64,000 nucleotides of DNA from Acetobacteraceae bacterium UBA6159 (GTDB taxonomy: Bacteria; Pseudomonadota; Alphaproteobacteria; Acetobacterales; Acetobacteraceae): assembly GCA_002422345.1 (NCBI GenBank), contig DIUL01000142.1:93692-157691 (forward strand), given 5' to 3'. The notes below the pieces were generated by a model, which made no database searches, was not told the DNA's origin, and saw only the letters and a program-made list of their open reading frames with translations. A program made the translations under genes and the position numbers. Of the stretch, positions 26,720 to 37,700 are shown piece by piece (the first letter of the stretch is position 1; every line of letters starts with the position of its first letter).

Positions 26720-27817
26720 ATGGCGGACAAAATTCGCGTCGGCATGGTCGGCGTCACGCCCAGCCGGGGGTTCTCCTCGATCGCCCATATGCCGGCCCTG
26801 AAGGCGCTGCCGGATTTCGAGGTCGTGGCCCTCTGTACCACCCGCCAGGAATCGGCCGAGGCCGCCGCGGCGCATTACGGCGTCCCGCTCGCCTTCGCCG
26901 ACGCCGCGGCCATGGCGCAGCACCCGGAGGTCGACCTCGTGACCGTCTGCGTGAAGGTGCCCGACCACTTCACCCCGGTCATGGCCGCCATCGACGCCGG
27001 CAAGCACGTCTATTGCGAATGGCCCCTCGGCCGGAACACCGAGGAGGCGATCCAGATGCTCAGCGCCGCGGAGGGGCGCGGCGTGCGCCATGCCATCGGG
27101 TTGCAGGGGCGGGTGTCGCCCGCGATCAACTACGTCAAGGATCTGATCGCTCAGGGCTATGTCGGCAAGCCGCTGTCGGGGACGCTGTTCGTCAACGCGG
27201 CGAACTGGGGGGCCACGCTGGATCGTGCCTACCAGGCCGATTTCGCCAATGGCGCCAACATGATGACCATCACCGGCGGGCACAACCTGGACCTGCTGTG
27301 CCATATCCTGGGGGAGTTCCGGGAACTCTCGGCCTTCGCCGTCAGCCAGCGGACCCATATCCCGCTGGAAGGCACTGGAGAGATGATCCCGATGGATGTG
27401 CCCGACCAGCTGGTCGTCAGCGGGATCGTGGGGGACGGCACGGTCGTCTCGGTCCAGGTGCGCGGCGGCATGACGCGGGGGCACGAGTTCCTGCTTGAAA
27501 TCCATGGCACCGAGGGCGACCTGGTGCTGGCGGCGACCGCCCGGACCTCCACCCAGAGGCAGGAGCTGACCGTCCAGGGCGCGCAGGGGGCGGGGAAGCC
27601 GCTGGCCGACCTGCCGATCCCGGCGTCCTATCGCTGGGTGCCGGCCGATGCGCCCACGGGTTCGCCCTACAACGTCGCCCAGCTCTACGCGAAGCTGGGG
27701 GAGTCGATCCGGACCGGCACGCCGATGCACCCGGGTTTCGACGACGCGGTCCGGCGCCACCGGATGCTGGACATGATCACCGCCTCGGCCAGCACCGGAC
27801 GCCGCGTCACAGGCTGA
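26720..27817 (+). CDS. Gfo/Idh/MocA family NAD(P)-dependent oxidoreductase
   Basis: 365 residues from ATG 26720, with GAGG upstream. The Rossmann start is IRVGMVGVTPSRGFSSIAHM and the diagnostic CEWPLGRNTEEA (EKP-like motif, here EWP) follows at about residue 97. The C-terminal alpha/beta domain contains MMTITGGHNLDLLCHILGEF with the likely catalytic His. Family members oxidise or reduce sugars, inositols or related alcohols; Lys of EKP is replaced by Trp, as in a fungal/bacterial galactose-dehydrogenase-like subgroup. It overlaps the giant RTX gene 3' end by 11 bp (convergent). Substrate unknown. Confidence 0.9.
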   Translation: MADKIRVGMVGVTPSRGFSSIAHMPALKALPDFEVVALCTTRQESAEAAAAHYGVPLAFADAAAMAQHPEVDLVTVCVKVPDHFTPVMAAIDAGKHVYCEWPLGRNTEEAIQMLSAAEGRGVRHAIGLQGRVSPAINYVKDLIAQGYVGKPLSGTLFVNAANWGATLDRAYQADFANGANMMTITGGHNLDLLCHILGEFRELSAFAVSQRTHIPLEGTGEMIPMDVPDQLVVSGIVGDGTVVSVQVRGGMTRGHEFLLEIHGTEGDLVLAATARTSTQRQELTVQGAQGAGKPLADLPIPASYRWVPADAPTGSPYNVAQLYAKLGESIRTGTPMHPGFDDAVRRHRMLDMITASASTGRRVTG

Positions 27818-30800
27818 AACTGGCGCCCGTCAGCGTATGGGTGCCCAGCAGCCGGATCGCGAAGTCAGCCGAACCGTCCCCGGTCACGTCGCCTGACACC
27901 AGGGTCGCGCCGCCCGAGACCTCGGACCGCAATTCCCCCGCCAGGCCCGAGAAGCCGGCGGCGCCGATGAAGGTGAAGGCCTGGTCCCCCGGGGCCAGGC
28001 TGTCGGCGTCCAGTGCGCCCAGTCCGATCAGGTCGCCCGCCAGGGCCGAGTAGTCCCCGATCACGTCCTGCCCCGCCGCCGCGACGGTGGAGTCCGACAG
28101 CGCGAGCAGGGCAAAGACATCCGGTCCGGCCCACCCGTACAGCGTGTCGGCACCGCCATCCCCGATGATCGTATCGCCGCCCGCGCCGCCGAAGATCGTG
28201 TTGGCGAAGCCGTTGCCGCGCAACGCGAGGCCGGTGATCCCGGCATTGGCCGCCAGGAACTCGATTTCCGAATTCAGGGGCAGCGCGTAGCCGACGCTCG
28301 CATGGACGGTGTCATAGCCCTCTCCGGCGGCCTCGATGGCGAGGTCCCCGGCATCGTCGACCGCGTGGATGTCGTTGCCCGCCCCGGCGACCGAGCGGTT
28401 GGCGCCGGCCGCGAACAGCACGTCGGGGCCGACGGTGCCCATGGCGACGTTGGTGGTGGCCGATGCCGCCGAGGTATTCCCAGCGAGATCGGTGGCCTTG
28501 GCGCTCAAGCCGTGGCTGCCGACGCCGAGCGCGAGGGGGATCGCCCAGGTTCCGGTGGTGGTGGCGGTGGTGGTGGCGATCTGGGTCGCGCCGTCGAAGA
28601 CCGTGATCTTGGCGCTGGCTTCGGCGGTGCCGGATGCCGTGGTGGTTGTGATGGCGCCGAACACCGGGGCCGCGGGCGCCTTCGTGTCGATCGTTACCGA
28701 CAAGGGCGTGGCCGACAGCGCGCTGACATTGCCGGCGAGGTCGGTCTGGCGCGCCCGCAGCGTGTGCGTGCCATCGGTCAGGGCGGACGTCTTGATGATC
28801 CAGTTGCCGCTGGCGTTCACCTGTGCCGAACCGATCGCCGCCCCGGCCCGGAACAGGGTGACGGTGGCGCCGATCTCACCCTTGCCCAGGATGTTCGGGG
28901 TCGACAGGTTCGTCACGTTGTCGGTGTTCGATGTCCCCCTGTCCGAGGCCGCCTGCATGTCCAGCCCGGTCGGTGCGCTCGCGCTGGTGTCGATGGTGAC
29001 CGACAGGGCGGCCGAGGCCACGCCGGTGTTGCCCGCGGCATCGGTGGCCCGTGCCGTGATCGCATGCGCGCCGGGGGTGAGCGCCGAACTGACGATCGCC
29101 CAAAGCCCGGCGCCATCCGCCAGCGCCGAACCGATCTGGGTCGCGCCATCGAACAGGCTGACCGTGGCGCCGGCCTCGGCGGAACCGGTGAAGGTCGGGG
29201 TCGTGGTTTTCGTGATGTTGTCCGCGTTCAACGCCCCGGTATCGGACGCGGCCGCGAGGTCCGGTGTGCCGGGGGCGCCGGGCGGCGTAAGGTCGATCTC
29301 CACGTTCGTGGTGCCGAGGATGTAGTTCATCGCGAACCCGGTCCCGGCGGTGCCGGAGACGAGCGTGAAATCGACGGTCACGGTCAGGGCGGCGACGTTG
29401 GCGACGTCGCCGAGGTTGACCGCGTTGTCGTCGAAATAGGTCTGCGCGGCGGCGAGCGTCGTGAAGCTCTGGCTGACCTGGCTGACGCCATCCAGCGTCA
29501 CCGAGAAGCCCAGGCTGCTGAAGCCCGCCCCGAAGGACTGGGTGTCGAGCAGGCCCAGCACGAGATCGCCCGACAGCGTCAGCGTATTGACCGTCCAGGT
29601 CGTGGTGCTGGCGTAGGTGCGGCTGCCGGTGGCGTCGGGCGAACGCACCGCGCCATGCATGCCGGTCGCGAGCACCGAGGCTGACGGCCCGCCCAAGGCC
29701 GCCTTCACGTCCAGGTTGGCGCCGAGGCTGGTGGTCACGAACCCCGCGTTCGGCAGGGCGGTGGCGCCGCCGTAGCTCTCGAACAGGGTGCCGTAGAAGA
29801 TCGGCGTCGGTGAGATGGCGTTGGCGACGGCCAGCGCGGTCGCCGAACTGCCCACCTGCGCCGTGGCGGAGGCGGACGCGACCGAGATGAAACCCGCCGT
29901 ATGGGTCAGCGCGGCGCCATTCGCCTGTCCGCCGCTCCCGTCCCCGGTGGCCGAGGCGGTGGCCTGCTGCCCAGCGGCGGTCGTGGCGCTCGCGGTGGCA
30001 TTGGCGGTTCCCTGGGTGGTGCCGGCGCCGCCCTGGGCGACGGCGGTGGCTTCGGCCGTTGCGTCCAGCCCGAGGCCGATCGACGTCGCGATCGACGTCG
30101 CCTTGGAGGGGCCGCCGGTCGCGGCGACGGCGCTGTTCAGCTTGCCGCCGGAGCCGCCGAACGCGGTGGCATAGGTGGTGACCTTTCGCGCGCCGGTCAT
30201 GTCGACGAAGCTGCCGCCGGCCGAACCGCCGGCGCCGCCATAGCCGGTGGCGAAGCCGCTGAGGACGGCGGCGTCGACGGTGTTGGCGGTGGCGTCGTTG
30301 AAGGTCAGGTTGGACATGCCGGCGCCGCCATTGCCGCCGCTGGCGCCCTCGCCTTCCCCGCCGTCGCCGCCACGGACCACTTGGCGCAGGGTCAGCGTCC
30401 CGCCCGTCGTCCCGCCGGTCGCCGTATTGGTCAGGGTCGTGTTGGCGCCGGCGCCGCCGATCGCGCCGGCGGTGGCCTTGCCGCCCTTGCCACCGTTCAA
30501 CAGCGTGTAGGCATAGGCCGACCGGCCGAAGGCCTGGGCGGTGGCGCCGCCGTTGCCGCCATTGCCGCCGCGATTGCCGGTGCCGGCGCCGTAGCCCCCC
30601 GCGCCGCCATGCGCGCTGGCCCGCGCCGTCGCGCTCTCGATCACGGACGACGTGGTCGCGGCGCTGCTGGCGCTGGCCGTCGCGCCGCCGGTCCCGTTGC
30701 CCAGGCCCGAGAAGACCGATCCGCCGACGCCGCCCGTCGCGACCGCGCTCGCATCGACCTTCCGCGCGTTGGTCAGCGTGATGGCGGCGGTTGCCACGCC

Positions 30801-33498
30801 GGCCTTGCCCCCGCTGGTGCCGCCGCCACCGAGGCCGCCCGTCGCCTCGGACCGGCCGTCGAGCCAGGTGGACGCGGTCGGGTTGCCGGTTTCGTTGAAC
30901 GTGAGGGCGGAAACGCCGTTCGCCCCGGCCCCGCCCGCGGCGGCGGTGCCGAAGCCACCGCGTCCGCCCTCGGCCTTTTGGATCAGGGTCAGGACGCCGC
31001 CATCGGCGATGCCGGTGACGGCGTCGGTCAGGCTGCTGGCCGAACCGGTGCCACCCTTGGCGCCGCGATAGCCATAGCCACCCGCCCCGCCGATCTGGTG
31101 GGCGGTCGCTGTGGCGTCCCGCCCCCGGGCGCTCGCGGTGGTGCCGCTGGCGATCCCGCCCGCGCCGCCGCTTCTGGCCGGCGCCGCCGCCCACGCCGCC
31201 CTTGCCGCCCTGGGCCCGGGCATAGCCGGTGGCGGCCTTCAGCCCGGTGGAAATGGCCGCCGCGGTGGCGGCAGTGGCCGCCCCGCCGGCCGCCCCATTG
31301 GCGATGGCTGGCCCCACCGCCCAGCCGCCATCCCCGCCCCGGACGGCGACCGAGGCGTCGGCGGTGTTCACGGCGGTGATGGTGGCGGACGCGGTGGCCG
31401 CCCCGCCGGCTGTCGCCACCTTGGCGTCGCCGCCCCTGCCGCCGATCGCTAGGACCACGGCTCGCGTGCTTGCCGCGTCGATCGCGTTGAAGGTCGCGTC
31501 GTTGAAGGTCAGGTGCGACGCGGCCGTCCCGGCGGCTCCACCGTTTCCGGTGTCGGAACCGCCGGCATAGCCCCCGGACGCGACCTGGCGCAGCAGCAGG
31601 TCGCCGCCGGTCGTGGTCGCGGTCGCCGCGTTGGTCAGGCTGGAGGCGATCCCGGAGCCGCCCTGCGCGCCATCGATGCCCCTGCCACCCGCGCCGCCAA
31701 ACTGCGAGACGCGGGCATAGGCGTGATGCCCGCTCGCATGGATCGTCCCGGCGGTGGCCGATCCGCCCAGGCCGCCGCTGTTGCCGGCCCCCCGGCCCGC
31801 GCCACCGCTGCCGCCATAGACCCGCAGGATCGCCGTCGCCTGCTGGCTGGCGGACTGTGTCGTCGCCCTGGCGTTGCCGCTCGCGGCGCCGCCGGCGGCG
31901 CCCTGGCCAGGACCGGTCAGCGCGAAGCCGCCGCCGGTGCCGCCCCGCACGAAGGCGGTCGCGACCACCTTGCCGGCGCCGGTGGCGTCGACCGTGGCGC
32001 CGCCCGAGGCGCCATCGGACGCGGTGCCGCCGGTGCCGCCCTCGCCGCCAAAGGCCGAACTCGAAGCCTGGAGATAGGATGCGGTGGTCGGGTTCGCGAT
32101 GACGTCGTTGAAGGACAGGCTGGAGGTGGCGGCGCCGGCCGCCCCGGCCAAACCGAGCACCGTGCCTCTCCCGTCGCCCGCCCGTCCGCCCTGCGCGATC
32201 TGGGTGAGGGTCAGCGAGCCCCCGGTGGTCCGGCCGCCGACCTTGTCGACCAGGGTGCTGGCCGCGCCGGCCCCGCCCTTGGCGCCGTTGCTGCCATAGC
32301 CGCCGGCGCCGCCGGTCTGCTTGGCATAGGCGGTGGCGTTCCGGCCGGTCGCGGTCGCCAGCACGACGCTGGCCACGCCGCCCGCACCACCCTGCCGTCC
32401 CGCGCCGACGCCGCGTCCGCCCAGGCCGCCCACGGCGATCGCCCGCGCGGTCGCGCCGTAGAGGGTAGAGGTCGAGGTGGCGCGCGCCGTGGCCAAGGCG
32501 GCGCCCCCCGAGGCACCATTGCCCAGGCCCTGGCCGGTTCCGTCCACCAGGGCAAATCCGCCCAGCCCGCCCTGGGCCGTGGCGGTGGCATTGACCGTGG
32601 CGGCGCCGGTCAGGGTGATGCTCGCGGTCCCCTTGCCCCCGGCGGTCGCGGTCTTGCCCATCCCGCCGCCGCCGGCGACGGCCGTGCTCTGCCCGTCGAT
32701 GACGCTGGTGAGGGCGCCGGTCAGGCTGCTGAACGTCAAGGCGGAGGTCGCCGCCCCCGCGTTGCCGGCCTTGGCGGCGCCGCTGTAGCCGCCGGCGCCG
32801 CTTCGCGCGGTCTGGCGGAGTTCGAGAGTGCCGTTGTTGGCCGAACCCGACACGGCGTTGGTCAGGACGCTGGACGCGCCCGTCCCGCCGGTCGCGCCGG
32901 CGAACCCCGTGCCGCCCTGGCCACCAGTCTGGATGGCGGAGGCATAGGCGTTGTTGCCGCCCTGGGCCTCGGCGCCGGTGGCCGATGCGCTGCCTCCGAT
33001 CCCGCCGCTGTATCCCGCGCCATAGCCGGTCCCGCCATTGCCGCCGGTCGCCTGGGCCATGGCATGGGCGGCGCCCGTGGCGTTCGTCGCGCCGGCATGG
33101 CTGGACGCGCCGCCGCCGATGCCGCCGTTCGCCCCCGCCCCGGTTGTCGCCGTCAGGTGGTTGCCTGGCTGCCCCGCCTGGCCGCCCGCCCCACCCTGGC
33201 TGTCGGCCATGGCCTGGATGGCCGTCGCGACCGACAGGGCCATCGTCACACTGGCATATCCGCCCCCGCCATTGCCTCCGCCGCCCGCCTTGCCGCCGAT
33301 GCCCGTGGGATTGTCCGCCCCGTTGCCGCCCTTGCCGCCGGCCCCGCCGGTCGCCGCCCCGAGGTTGATCGTGTCGACGCCGTTGCCGGGGTTGAACACG
33401 CTGACCAGGCCGCCCGGGCCGCCTGCCGCTCCGGCCGAACCGGGAAGCGCGCCGTTCGCACCGTTCGATCCCGGTGATCCGGTCAGGATGACGTCCAT
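27807..33498 (-). CDS. Giant Gly/Ala-rich RTX-type secreted protein, interrupted by a one-base frameshift
   Basis: Start ATG 33498 (GGAG six bases upstream). The first frame runs to about 31174, then homology-like sequence continues in another frame to the stop at 27807; dropping one base gives about 1896 residues. The N-terminal two thirds are GG/GA-rich repeats with recurring modules (LTNA..TGG.L.LRQ, LTFNDAT, ATATAQGG). Next come three Bap-like Ig repeats, each with a core such as ATVSLFDGATQIGSA and a HTLRARQTDLAGN-type end. The C-terminus has an RTX-like calcium-binding region (FGGAGGDTIIGDGGADTLYG) and ends DFAIRLLGTHTLTGASFSL, like a type I secretion signal. A surface or biofilm adhesin is likely. 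No type I exporter genes are in the window. Without correction the locus reads as two overlapping open frames. Confidence 0.8.
31171..31174 (-). other. Frameshift site in the giant RTX gene
   Basis: On the minus strand the text reads GGCCAGAAGCGGCGGC. Upstream the frame gives GGVGGGAGQ; removing a single A gives GGC CAG AGC GGC GGC, which continues the repeat pattern (GAGQSGGAGG, compare GAGNSGGLGG elsewhere in the same protein). So one inserted base explains the switch. It may be a sequencing error or a real inactivating or phase-variable change. Confidence 0.75.
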
Positions 33499-33708
33499 GG
33501 GGGGCTCCGAGACTGGGGGTGACGGCGGCCGGTCATTCCCGCCTCTTTTCGATAGAACGACGCACCGAATGTTACCGACGCTCCTCCGCATCCCGCAACA
33601 TTCGTCCCGCCCCGGCATGCGCGCATCCGTCGGGCCACGGAAGCGGTGGATTGCCGGGCCGGATCATGGCATGGATCGCGCGCATGCACCTGGTGACCGG
33701 AGACCTCG

Positions 33709-34785
33709 ATGCCCCCCAGTGACGCCGCGCTGGCCGAAGCGCCCGTGAAGCTTGAACTCCAGACCTCGCGCCAGTTCCCGAATTTCATGGCGGAACAACG
33801 CATCAGCCTCGCGGTAACGACCTATCAGGCGGGCAAGTTGTTTCTTCTCGGGCTGCGTCCGGACGGGCGGCTTTCGGTGTTCGAGCGGACATTGGAACGA
33901 TGCATGGGCCTGTGTATCGACCAGGACATGCTGCATGTTGCCACACTGTATCAGATCTGGCGGTTCCAGAACGTCCTGGCGCCCGGGGCGTTCCACCAGG
34001 AGCACGACGCGCTGTTCTCTCCGCGCATGAGCTGGGTGACCGGCGACCTGGATGTCCACGACCTGGCGCTGCTGCCCGACGGCCGGCCGGTCTTCGCCAA
34101 CACGCTGTTCAGCTGCCTCGCAACGGTGTCCGACACCGACAGCTTCACCCCGGTCTGGAAGCCCCGCTTCATCAGCCGGCTGGCGGCCGAGGATCGTTGC
34201 CATCTGAACGGCCTGGCGATGCGGGACGGCAAGCCGGCCTATGTCACCGCGGTCGGGCGCAGCGACGTCGCCGATGGCTGGCGGGAGCACCGGCGCGAGG
34301 GCGGCTGCGTCATCGATGTCGAAAGCGGCGAGATCGTCGCGAGCGGCCTGTCGATGCCGCATTCGCCCCGGCTGCACAACGGCCGGCTGTGGCTGTTGAA
34401 CTCCGGCACCGGGGAGTTCGGCTGGGTCGACCCGAAGACCGGCCGGTTCGAACCCGTGGCCTTCTGCCCCGGCTATATGCGCGGGCTGTCCTTCGTCGGC
34501 GACTTCGCGCTGGTCGGCCTGTCGTTGCCGCGCGACAACCGGACCTTCAACGGGCTGGCCTTGAACGAGGCGCTGATCGCCCGCGGGGCCGAGGCGCGCT
34601 GTGCCATCCTGGTCATCGACCTGCGGACCGGGGACACGGTGCACTGGGTGCGGTTCACCGGCGTGGTGCAGGAACTCTATGACGTGGCGGCGATCCCGGG
34701 CGTGCGGCGCCCCTCGGCGATCGGCTTCCGTTCGGATGAAATCCGGCGCGTGATCACGGTTGGCGCCTCCCCCGGCATGACATGA
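33709..34785 (+). CDS. TIGR03032/DUF4915-like conserved protein
   Basis: 358 residues resembling a family of beta-propeller-like proteins often found beside TPR-glycosyltransferase genes: SRQFPNFMAEQRISLAVTTY near the N-terminus, MSWVTGDLDVHDLALL, LNGLAMRDGKPAYVTAVG, SMPHSPRLHNGRLWLLNSG and PGYMRGLSFVGDFALVGLS. No signal peptide and no enzymatic motif are evident. The stop overlaps the next gene by 4 bp (ATGA), so it probably works with the large glycosyltransferase-like protein. It is divergent from the giant RTX gene. Function unknown. Confidence 0.85.
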   Translation: MPPSDAALAEAPVKLELQTSRQFPNFMAEQRISLAVTTYQAGKLFLLGLRPDGRLSVFERTLERCMGLCIDQDMLHVATLYQIWRFQNVLAPGAFHQEHDALFSPRMSWVTGDLDVHDLALLPDGRPVFANTLFSCLATVSDTDSFTPVWKPRFISRLAAEDRCHLNGLAMRDGKPAYVTAVGRSDVADGWREHRREGGCVIDVESGEIVASGLSMPHSPRLHNGRLWLLNSGTGEFGWVDPKTGRFEPVAFCPGYMRGLSFVGDFALVGLSLPRDNRTFNGLALNEALIARGAEARCAILVIDLRTGDTVHWVRFTGVVQELYDVAAIPGVRRPSAIGFRSDEIRRVITVGASPGMT

Positions 34786-37700
34786 CCGCCGAGGTCCGGC
34801 GGGGGCTTCGGGAGGCTCTCGCGGCGGTCCAGGACCTGGTGCGGCAACGCCGGCTGCCGGAGGCGATCTCGGTCTGTGACCGCATGCTGGCGGTTGCGCC
34901 GGACGATGTTTCGGTGCTGTTGCACAAGGGCGTGGTGCTGCTGCTGGGCGATGACTCCGCGCGCGCCGAACGGCATTTCGAGGCCCTGACGCCGGCACAT
35001 CCCGGTCTGGAGGATGCCTGGCAGGGGCTGGGGAAGGCGCTGTACGACCAGCAGCGCTGCGAGGCGGCGGCCGCGGCGTTCAGCCGAGCGGCCGAACTGT
35101 CCCGGGTGCCGGCGCGGGCGTTGTATCATCGTGGGCTGGCCCATCTGCTGGCGGGTGACTTCGCCGCCGGGTGGCGCGACTACGAGTATCGGCTGACTGT
35201 CCCGGATTTCCGCCATCGCGTGTTCGACCGGCCTCGGTGGGACGGATCGCCTTTGGCGGGTCGGCGGCTGCTGGTGATCGCCGAACAGGGCTATGGCGAC
35301 GTGTTCCAGTTCGCCCGGTTCCTGCCGCGTCTGCGGACATTGGACGGGACGGTGATCTTCGAATGCCCGTCGGACCTGCGGGCGGTGCTGGCCCCGATGC
35401 TCGATGGGCTGACGATCGTCCCGCCGCGGGGGCGGGAGGCACCGGATGTCGCGTTCGACTGCTATGTGTCGCTGTTGAGCCTGCCGTTGGTGCTGGGTCT
35501 TGGTCCCGACGACCTCGCCAGTGACGGGCCGTATCTCGCCGGAGCGGCGGCGCCGCGGACGGGGACGGGCTTGCGGGTCGGCGTGTGCTGGGCCGGCAAG
35601 CCGTCGCATCCGCAGGACCTGCACCGATCCATGGACCCGGAGTTCCTGGCGCCGCTCGCCGGCGTGCCGGGGGTGACGCTGGTGTCTCTGCAGAAGGAAA
35701 CCGGACACCGGCCGCCGCTGCCGGGATTGTGCGGCTTCCTGGGCGCGCCGGACCGGCCGCTGGACGATTTCGCGGCGACGGCGCGGGAGATCGCGGGTCT
35801 CGACCTGGTGATCACGGTTGATACCTCGGTGGCGCATCTGGCCGCGGCGCTCGGGCGGCCGGTCTGGCTGCTGCTGTCGCGCGCCTGCGACTGGCGCTGG
35901 ATGACCGGGCGGGATGACAGTCCGTGGTATCCGACGATGCGGCTTTTCCGGCAGGAACGGCTCGGCGACTGGCCGCCGGTGATCGCGGCGGCGCGGGAGG
36001 CACTGGCCGCGCTCTCTCGGACGGCGGCGGTGGGGGCGCCGCGTCCCAGGTTGGATGACGTGACACTCGTCTGTATCGACACGATGCACCACGAGGCCGC
36101 GCTGCATGCCATCCGCCGGTCGCGTGCCGCCATCGATTTCGGCGCCGTGCTGTTCCTGACCGATCGTGCCGTTGTCGAGGACGGCGTCAGTGTGCATCGG
36201 ATCGCGCCGATCGCGGGGCTGGAGGATTACTCCCGCATCGTGCTGCGGGAGATCGTGCCGCTGGTGCGGACCTCCCACGCCTTGATCATCCAGTGGGATG
36301 GGTATGTCGTGGACCCGGCGATGTGGGACCCGGCGTTTCTGTCCTTCGACTACATCGGCGCCGTCTGGACCTTCCGCACCGGCGCGCATCGCGTGGGCAA
36401 TGGGGGATTCTCGCTGCGCTCCCGCAGGTTGATGCAGGCTCTGCTCGATCCCGCGTTTCCGGTGCGCCACCCCGAGGACGATACGATCTGCCGCACCTAC
36501 CGGCCCGCGCTGGAACAGCTTGGCATGCGCTTCGCCGATGAGGCGACGGCCATGCGCTTTTCCACGGAGGTCGTGGAAACGCCGCACCCCAGCTTCGGCT
36601 TTCACGGCCTGTTCAACCTGTGGCGCTTTGTCCCGGCGGGCGACCTGGACGCATTTCTTGACCGGGTCGATCCGCGCGCCCTGACATCCACCCCGACCTT
36701 CACGCTGCTGGCGAACTACGCCGTGCTGCGCCGCTGGCGGGAAGCCGCGAGCCTGCTGCGGCGGACGCCGTTGCCGCCGCTCGAGGTGGCGCGCGGGTTG
36801 GCGGGGGTGATGCGGACCGATGTCGGGCGGGCGGAAACCCTGATCAACACGATCGCGCGGGAGGGGGCGGCGTCGGCCGAGGGCCTGGTGCGCGCGGGCA
36901 AGCGGCATCACGCCGCCGGACGGCTGGATGCCGCGCGGGAATGCTACGACCGGGCGCTCGCGCTGAACCCGCGCGCGGCCGAGGCGCTGCATATGCGGGG
37001 CGTGGCGCGGATGATGCAGGGGCAGGGGGCCGAGGGCGTCGCCGATGTGCGCGCCGCCCTGCGGGAACAGCCCGATCTGCCGTCGGCCTGGCGCAACCTG
37101 GCGCATCATTATCTGCAAACCCTACTGCGCGATGACACGCCGGCCGAGGCGGAGCGCCTGGCGCTGTGGGCCGAGGCCGATGATGCCACCGCCCGGGCCG
37201 TCGCCGCGGCCCCGGCGGATGCGGCCTGCCATTACCAGCGGGCGGCCGTGCTGCTGCGCCAGGGCTGTCCCGCGGAAGCGATCGCGGCGGCCGAGGCGGC
37301 GATCCGACTCGATCCCACGCATGGGCAGGCGCGGATGACGCTGGCCCTGGCCCGTTTGGTGACGGGCGATCTACCGGCAGGGTTCGCCGCCTACGAGGCA
37401 CGGTGGACGCTGGCCTCGATGCGGAAGCACGCCGGGTTCGATCCGGCGACGGCGTGGCGGGGTGAACGCGATCCGAACGGCCTGACGGTGCTGGTCCGCG
37501 CCGAACAGGGGCATGGCGACACGATCCACATGGCGCGCTACGTGCCGATGCTGCTGGAGCGTGGCGCGCGGGTGGTGGTGTTGGTCCATGCTGGCCTGCG
37601 CCGCCTGCTGGCCGAAACCTGGTCCGACCGCGTCATGGTCCTCACGGAAAACGAGGTCCTGCCGGATCACGACCTGCACTGCTCGATGCTGAGCCTGCCG

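Noticed and set aside
31513..33477. Plus-strand open frame of about 650 codons opposite the RTX gene
   Set aside because: Mirror of Gly/Ala-rich repeats; composition is Ala/Gly/Arg only, with no start signal.
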